A stretch of 64,000 nucleotides of DNA from the NCBI GenBank assembly GCA_040222875.1, contig JAVKCG010000027.1, positions 186,001-250,000 of the forward strand, in the 5' to 3' direction. Of the stretch, positions 60,593 through 64,000 are shown in pieces (position 1 is the stretch's first letter; each line of letters opens with the position of its first letter). The DNA comes from JAJCYL01 sp040222875. Lineage in GTDB: Bacteria > Bacteroidota > Bacteroidia > Cytophagales > Cyclobacteriaceae. Under the pieces are notes generated by a model. That model was not told where the DNA came from and ran no database searches. It saw only the letters and a list, made by a program, of their open reading frames with translations. The position numbers were made by a program, and so were the translations under genes.

Positions 60593-61825
60593 TCAAAAAA
60601 TTGGGGCAATTATTGGTTGGCTGCAAGCGTATAACTCTACATCTGTACTAAGCCCATCAAAATTATTGGCCGCATCCAGATTGGCAAATTTTGCGCTGCC
60701 ATTGTTTGTGAGGCACATTTCAAATAGGTCATCACCTGGAGGAATACCATCGTAAACAATGTCTGGAGTGTTAAAGGGAAATTTCATCATAAAGAGCCAA
60801 CCGAAATCGTTTTTCATGGTAGGGAACCAATAACTGTTTTCAAATTCATTGTCATGGATGTTGACCTGATTGGGATATGGATCATATTTCAGATCGGTCT
60901 TTGCTGTTTCGATATTTTCATCAAGTTGTGATCCAGCTTCTGCACCCAGTGCTTCAACCAAATCATAACTTGCGATACCGATTCCAAGGGTCATATTATT
61001 TGAAATGATGTTGTCGAAAATTTCAATGTTTCTCGTAGCCAACAGCATCATGCCTGTTCCAGCCGGAACCGTCCCAACGATATTTCCGGGAGGTGCAAAG
61101 TTCCATAAGTTATTGTTTCTCACAATGTTGTTAAAAACCCTTGTGGTATGACCGCTTTGCGTAAGGCCTGGCATATCAAAAACCAGTATGCCTCCAGTAT
61201 TTCGGTATGTTTCGTTTCCATAGATTTCAACCCATCGGGAATTCTCACTTTCAATACCTGCTACATTGTGATTTACCGTATTGTTGCGGATTATGACGCT
61301 GTCTGACTGACCAACGTAAATGCCGGCATCCGATGACCCGATTGCAATTGATTCTTCAACCAATACCTGTTTGCAAAGCACCGGATAAAACGCATATGCA
61401 CCGTTTTCTTCTTTTGGCCCACCTGTCCATTGCGATTTCACCCTTCTAAAAGTGATCCCTTCTGTATCAGTTACTTTAATATTGTCGCCAATTGCATCTT
61501 CAATTGTGAAATCTTCGAATTCCAGGTTTTTGCAATTAGATGCTTTTATGCCCTCAGCGCCCTCACTTTGAAGCTGAAATGACAAAATAGTCTTGTCGAT
61601 TCCCTGGCCTCTTATCGTTACCGATTTCTTGCCATCAATCAACAGCGGCCTGGTGAACATGTAATACCCTTCAGGGAGTTCAATTATAGCCCCATCTTCA
61701 ACTGTTATAAATCTAGTTTGTAGGTCTTTTTCGATGGATTTCCACTGGATGTTCTGTCTTTCCATTTCAGAACACGAAAATGACAGGCCTATTATGATTA
61801 AGGCAATAATTGGTTTTGGTTTCAC
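60593..61825 (-). CDS. Parallel beta-helix lipoprotein (TIGR03805-like)
   Basis: A 410-residue lipoprotein (lipobox FSC, Cys18) made mainly of right-handed parallel beta-helix turns: KASNCKNLEFEDFTIEDAIG, SDSVIIRNNTVNHNVAGIES and TRNIEIFDNIISNNMTLGIG. The repeated N residues are the stacking ladder of such proteins. It matches the TIGR03805 family, which is found directly next to TIGR03806 cytochromes; the pair is conserved but uncharacterised. It may bind or modify a polysaccharide or a solid-phase substrate. The 4-helix membrane protein is upstream (22-bp gap). Confidence 0.9.
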   Translation of the reverse strand: MKPKPIIALIIIGLSFSCSEMERQNIQWKSIEKDLQTRFITVEDGAIIELPEGYYMFTRPLLIDGKKSVTIRGQGIDKTILSFQLQSEGAEGIKASNCKNLEFEDFTIEDAIGDNIKVTDTEGITFRRVKSQWTGGPKEENGAYAFYPVLCKQVLVEESIAIGSSDAGIYVGQSDSVIIRNNTVNHNVAGIESENSRWVEIYGNETYRNTGGILVFDMPGLTQSGHTTRVFNNIVRNNNLWNFAPPGNIVGTVPAGTGMMLLATRNIEIFDNIISNNMTLGIGIASYDLVEALGAEAGSQLDENIETAKTDLKYDPYPNQVNIHDNEFENSYWFPTMKNDFGWLFMMKFPFNTPDIVYDGIPPGDDLFEMCLTNNGSAKFANLDAANNFDGLSTDVELYACSQPIIAPIF

Positions 61826-61847
61826 AGAAATGAAATTTTATATGAGA

Positions 61848-62408
61848 TCAATTTGGCCATAACCAGCCAAAGGTGCCAGCAGTAAATAGGGCATAAATGA
61901 AGCCATCAATGATAAACCTTATGGAGGTAGACCATTTGCGCTTTGACCAGATGGAGTTTTGAGCAATAGCTGCAGAGTATCCCATAAATGATACCGCACC
62001 AACAAAACGGAATACATCCAAATAATAAGCTTCAGGACCCAAAGCTCTACTGGCAACATAAGCGGCAAATACACTAATAATGATGCAGTAGATGAACCAC
62101 TGAATTAAGCTGGAGCCCATATTAAATTGCCCATTAGGATAGACAGTCATGAAAGCTACCGGCCCCTTGTCCATTTTAGCCTTATACTCCTCACTTTTCA
62201 TTTCAGCTGAGCTGTCTGGTTTGGGTAAAAAGTAGTCACCCGGTTGAAGCTGGTACTTTTCAAGATCTTTCATAATATCGGCTTCATGGGGCAGTTTTTC
62301 ATAATCCTTTTTATGAAAAGGAAGTATTGTATGGATAATTGAGCTGATAATGAAGACAAGAACAGCCGATAACAAAATCGGCAGCCAAAGTGCTGTGATG
62401 GTTATCAT
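61848..62408 (-). CDS. Membrane protein of unknown function (about four helices)
   Basis: A 186-residue protein with hydrophobic helices at about 8-28, 100-120, 132-150 and 163-183. The central soluble part (FHKKDYEKLPHEADIMKDLE, QLQPGDYFLPKP) is polar. No domain name is recognised. The gene is in the same direction as, and 22 bp before, the beta-helix/cytochrome pair and 58 bp after the symporter stop, so it may belong with either. Confidence 0.82.
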   Translation of the reverse strand: MITITALWLPILLSAVLVFIISSIIHTILPFHKKDYEKLPHEADIMKDLEKYQLQPGDYFLPKPDSSAEMKSEEYKAKMDKGPVAFMTVYPNGQFNMGSSLIQWFIYCIIISVFAAYVASRALGPEAYYLDVFRFVGAVSFMGYSAAIAQNSIWSKRKWSTSIRFIIDGFIYALFTAGTFGWLWPN

Positions 62409-62466
62409 TGGTTAAAAATTTGGTGGTGAATGAAATTAGGGATTTTGCTATAAAATGGCAATCCCT

Positions 62467-64000
62467 TTAGTCACCAGAAATCTTTTTAGCTGATCCTCCA
62501 ATGGTAATTTGAGCGATTAGGCTCAGTAATACCACCAACACCAACCCAATGGCATTGTACCATAAATAGCCAATTTTAAATAGACCGGCAATCGTGGCGA
62601 AGTGGCAAGCTAAAACTACCAATTGAGCAATTATGGCCCCAACGAACACTGCTGTTCCGCTGATCCTCTTCATAAAAAAACCGACTAAGAACAGCCCAAG
62701 AATGGTACCATAGAAAAGTGACCCCAAAATGTTGATCCCTTCTATCAGGTTTTCGGCGGAACGAACAAAAAAAGCAAATGCAATCGCAAAAACACCCCAC
62801 ATCAAGGTGAGCAATTTCGATGCATTCAAGTAATGTTTTTCGGAAGCCTCAGGTTTGTAAAGCCTTTTGTATAAATCGACAGTGGCTGTTGAGGAGAGGG
62901 CATTTAACTCACCTGCAGTTGATGACATAGCTGCAGCAAAAATTACGGCTATAAGTAAACCAATAAGGCCTGTTGGCATTTGAGTCAAAATAAATGTCAG
63001 GAATACATAATCTGAATCTTTCGTTTTTCTATCAGGATCTGCTTGAAGCATTAGGTTTTTCATTTGATTCCTTGCTTCATCAATCTGGGCCGTGGCTCCG
63101 ACAACCTGGGCTCTGCCTTCCGCAATCGCTGCTTCATCATTCCTTCGAATGCCCTTATCAATCAATGTATAACCTTCGATTCTTAAGTCATAGTATTTGT
63201 TGTACCAGGTTTCAATACTTTCTGTTTGATCAGCGTATTCAGTCGTGGCCAAAAAATCGACATTGGCTTTGTTAAAGTGAATCGGTGCCTGATTGAATTG
63301 ATAAAACATAAAAACCATGATGCCAACAAAGAGTATAAAGAACTGCATCGGAACCTTTAAGATGGCATTAAACATCAGTCCCATTCTACTTTCTGTAGGG
63401 TTTTTGCCTGAAATGTAACGCTGCACCTGGCTCTGGTCAGTGCCAAAATAGGAGAGGGTTAGAAACAACCCACCCAATATGCCAGACCAAAAAGTGTAGC
63501 GTTTTTCAAAATCAAAAGAGAAATCAATGACATCAAGTTTGCCTGCCTGGCCAGCCATGTTTACTGCATCAAGGAAGGAGACCCGGTCTGGGAGTTTATT
63601 AACAATGACAAAAAAGGCGACAACCATTCCAAACAGAATTACCAACATCTGATACTTCTGGGTTATGCTAACTGCTTTGGTGCCACCACTAACGGTATAA
63701 ATTACCACGAGAACACCAATACTCAGAATTGTCAGATTAAGGCTCCAGCCAAGGATTGTAGAGACAATAATGGCAGGGGCAAGAATAGTGATACCAGCAG
63801 CTAAACCTCTCTGAACAAGAAATAAGAAGGCTCCAAAGAGCCTGGTTTTGAGGTCGAATCGCTGTTCGAGGTATTCATAGGCCGTAAATACTTTTAGCCT
63901 ATAATACATGGGAATAAATATAGCGCTAACAATAACAAGAGCTATCGGAAGTCCGAGATAATTCTGAACAAAGGCCATCCCGCTTTCATATGCCTGACCG
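62467..64000 (-). CDS. Sodium:solute symporter (SSS family), 5' end missing
   Basis: An SSS-family transporter whose start lies beyond base 64000; about 510 residues are visible in one open frame. The family signature segments AGLAAG-like (AAGITILAPAIIV), YTVSGGTKAVSITQKYQML and TYFGTDQSQVQRYISGKN are present, with about a dozen membrane helices. A polar insertion of about 90 residues (rich in E, D, K, N around ADQTESIETWYNKYYD) lies between two helices, seen in several Bacteroidota SSS proteins. It imports a solute together with sodium. Substrate unknown. Confidence 0.92.
   Translation of the reverse strand, partial: GQAYESGMAFVQNYLGLPIALVIVSAIFIPMYYRLKVFTAYEYLEQRFDLKTRLFGAFLFLVQRGLAAGITILAPAIIVSTILGWSLNLTILSIGVLVVIYTVSGGTKAVSITQKYQMLVILFGMVVAFFVIVNKLPDRVSFLDAVNMAGQAGKLDVIDFSFDFEKRYTFWSGILGGLFLTLSYFGTDQSQVQRYISGKNPTESRMGLMFNAILKVPMQFFILFVGIMVFMFYQFNQAPIHFNKANVDFLATTEYADQTESIETWYNKYYDLRIEGYTLIDKGIRRNDEAAIAEGRAQVVGATAQIDEARNQMKNLMLQADPDRKTKDSDYVFLTFILTQMPTGLIGLLIAVIFAAAMSSTAGELNALSSTATVDLYKRLYKPEASEKHYLNASKLLTLMWGVFAIAFAFFVRSAENLIEGINILGSLFYGTILGLFLVGFFMKRISGTAVFVGAIIAQLVVLACHFATIAGLFKIGYLWYNAIGLVLVVLLSLIAQITIGGSAKKISGD

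Overview
The window looks like chromosome of a marine-type member of the Bacteroidota, most likely order Cytophagales (relatives such as Fulvivirga or Roseivirga). The signs are a SusC/SusD outer-membrane pair, a type IX secretion (T9SS) sorting domain with a YPNP motif, three FtsX-like 'MacB-type' permeases without neighbouring ATPases, a PadR gene followed by a permease with a prefix domain, bacillithiol synthesis (BshB1), many short signal peptides ending in AQ, moderate-to-low GC, and very few Shine-Dalgarno sequences. The assignment rests on protein families only. No rRNA, tRNA, CRISPR array or insertion sequence was seen.

Layout. 0-0.6 kb: start of an FtsX-type permease and its PadR regulator, with a repeated 16-bp motif upstream. 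0.6-8.7 kb: a co-directional nutrient-uptake and signalling block (minus strand) made of a cytoplasmic histidine kinase, two near-duplicate LuxR-type response regulators, SusC, SusD and a lipoprotein, closed by a terminator. 8.9-10.4 kb: an alpha/beta hydrolase and a TetR regulator that share a palindromic operator. 10.4-16.4 kb: CBS protein, fatty-acid desaturase, Rieske oxygenase, small secreted proteins, PPK2 polyphosphate kinase, metallophosphatase and an Hpt protein. 16.5-22.3 kb: permease, M20-like peptidase, FMN reductase and NHL lipoprotein.

22.4-30.7 kb is the most interesting region. A secreted, membrane-anchored TPR-CHAT (caspase-like) protease converges on an anti-sigma-like membrane protein and an ECF sigma factor. 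The sigma gene is divergent from a T9SS-sorted protein and a 1067-residue surface fibre that has tandem repeats, an internal duplication and an S74 self-cleaving chaperone. The topology suggests a CHAT protease acting on an anti-sigma factor in the periplasm.

30.7-43 kb: sulfotransferase, DUF5606-like protein, BshB1, beta-propeller protein, a gene graveyard, GNAT, prolyl oligopeptidase, permease, SerS and Rho. 42.8-43.4 kb: a DUF4160 (frameshifted)/DUF2442 cassette bracketed by a 28-29-bp near-perfect direct repeat. 43.4-47 kb: FAD/Fe-S oxidase and a glycosyltransferase. 47-53.1 kb: a minus-strand series of MsrA, a SRAP protein lacking Cys2, a NarL-type regulator, a TPR histidine kinase, a His/Asp-rich protein, a cytoplasmic subtilisin and a two-helix membrane protein.

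53.3-55 kb is decaying DNA: a frameshifted secreted protein, then an esterase and a beta-lactamase-like gene that are both truncated at one deletion junction. 55.2-64 kb: S9 peptidase, second NHL lipoprotein, membrane AraC regulator, the conserved diheme cytochrome/beta-helix pair (TIGR03806/TIGR03805 type), a four-helix membrane protein and a sodium:solute symporter that runs off the window end.
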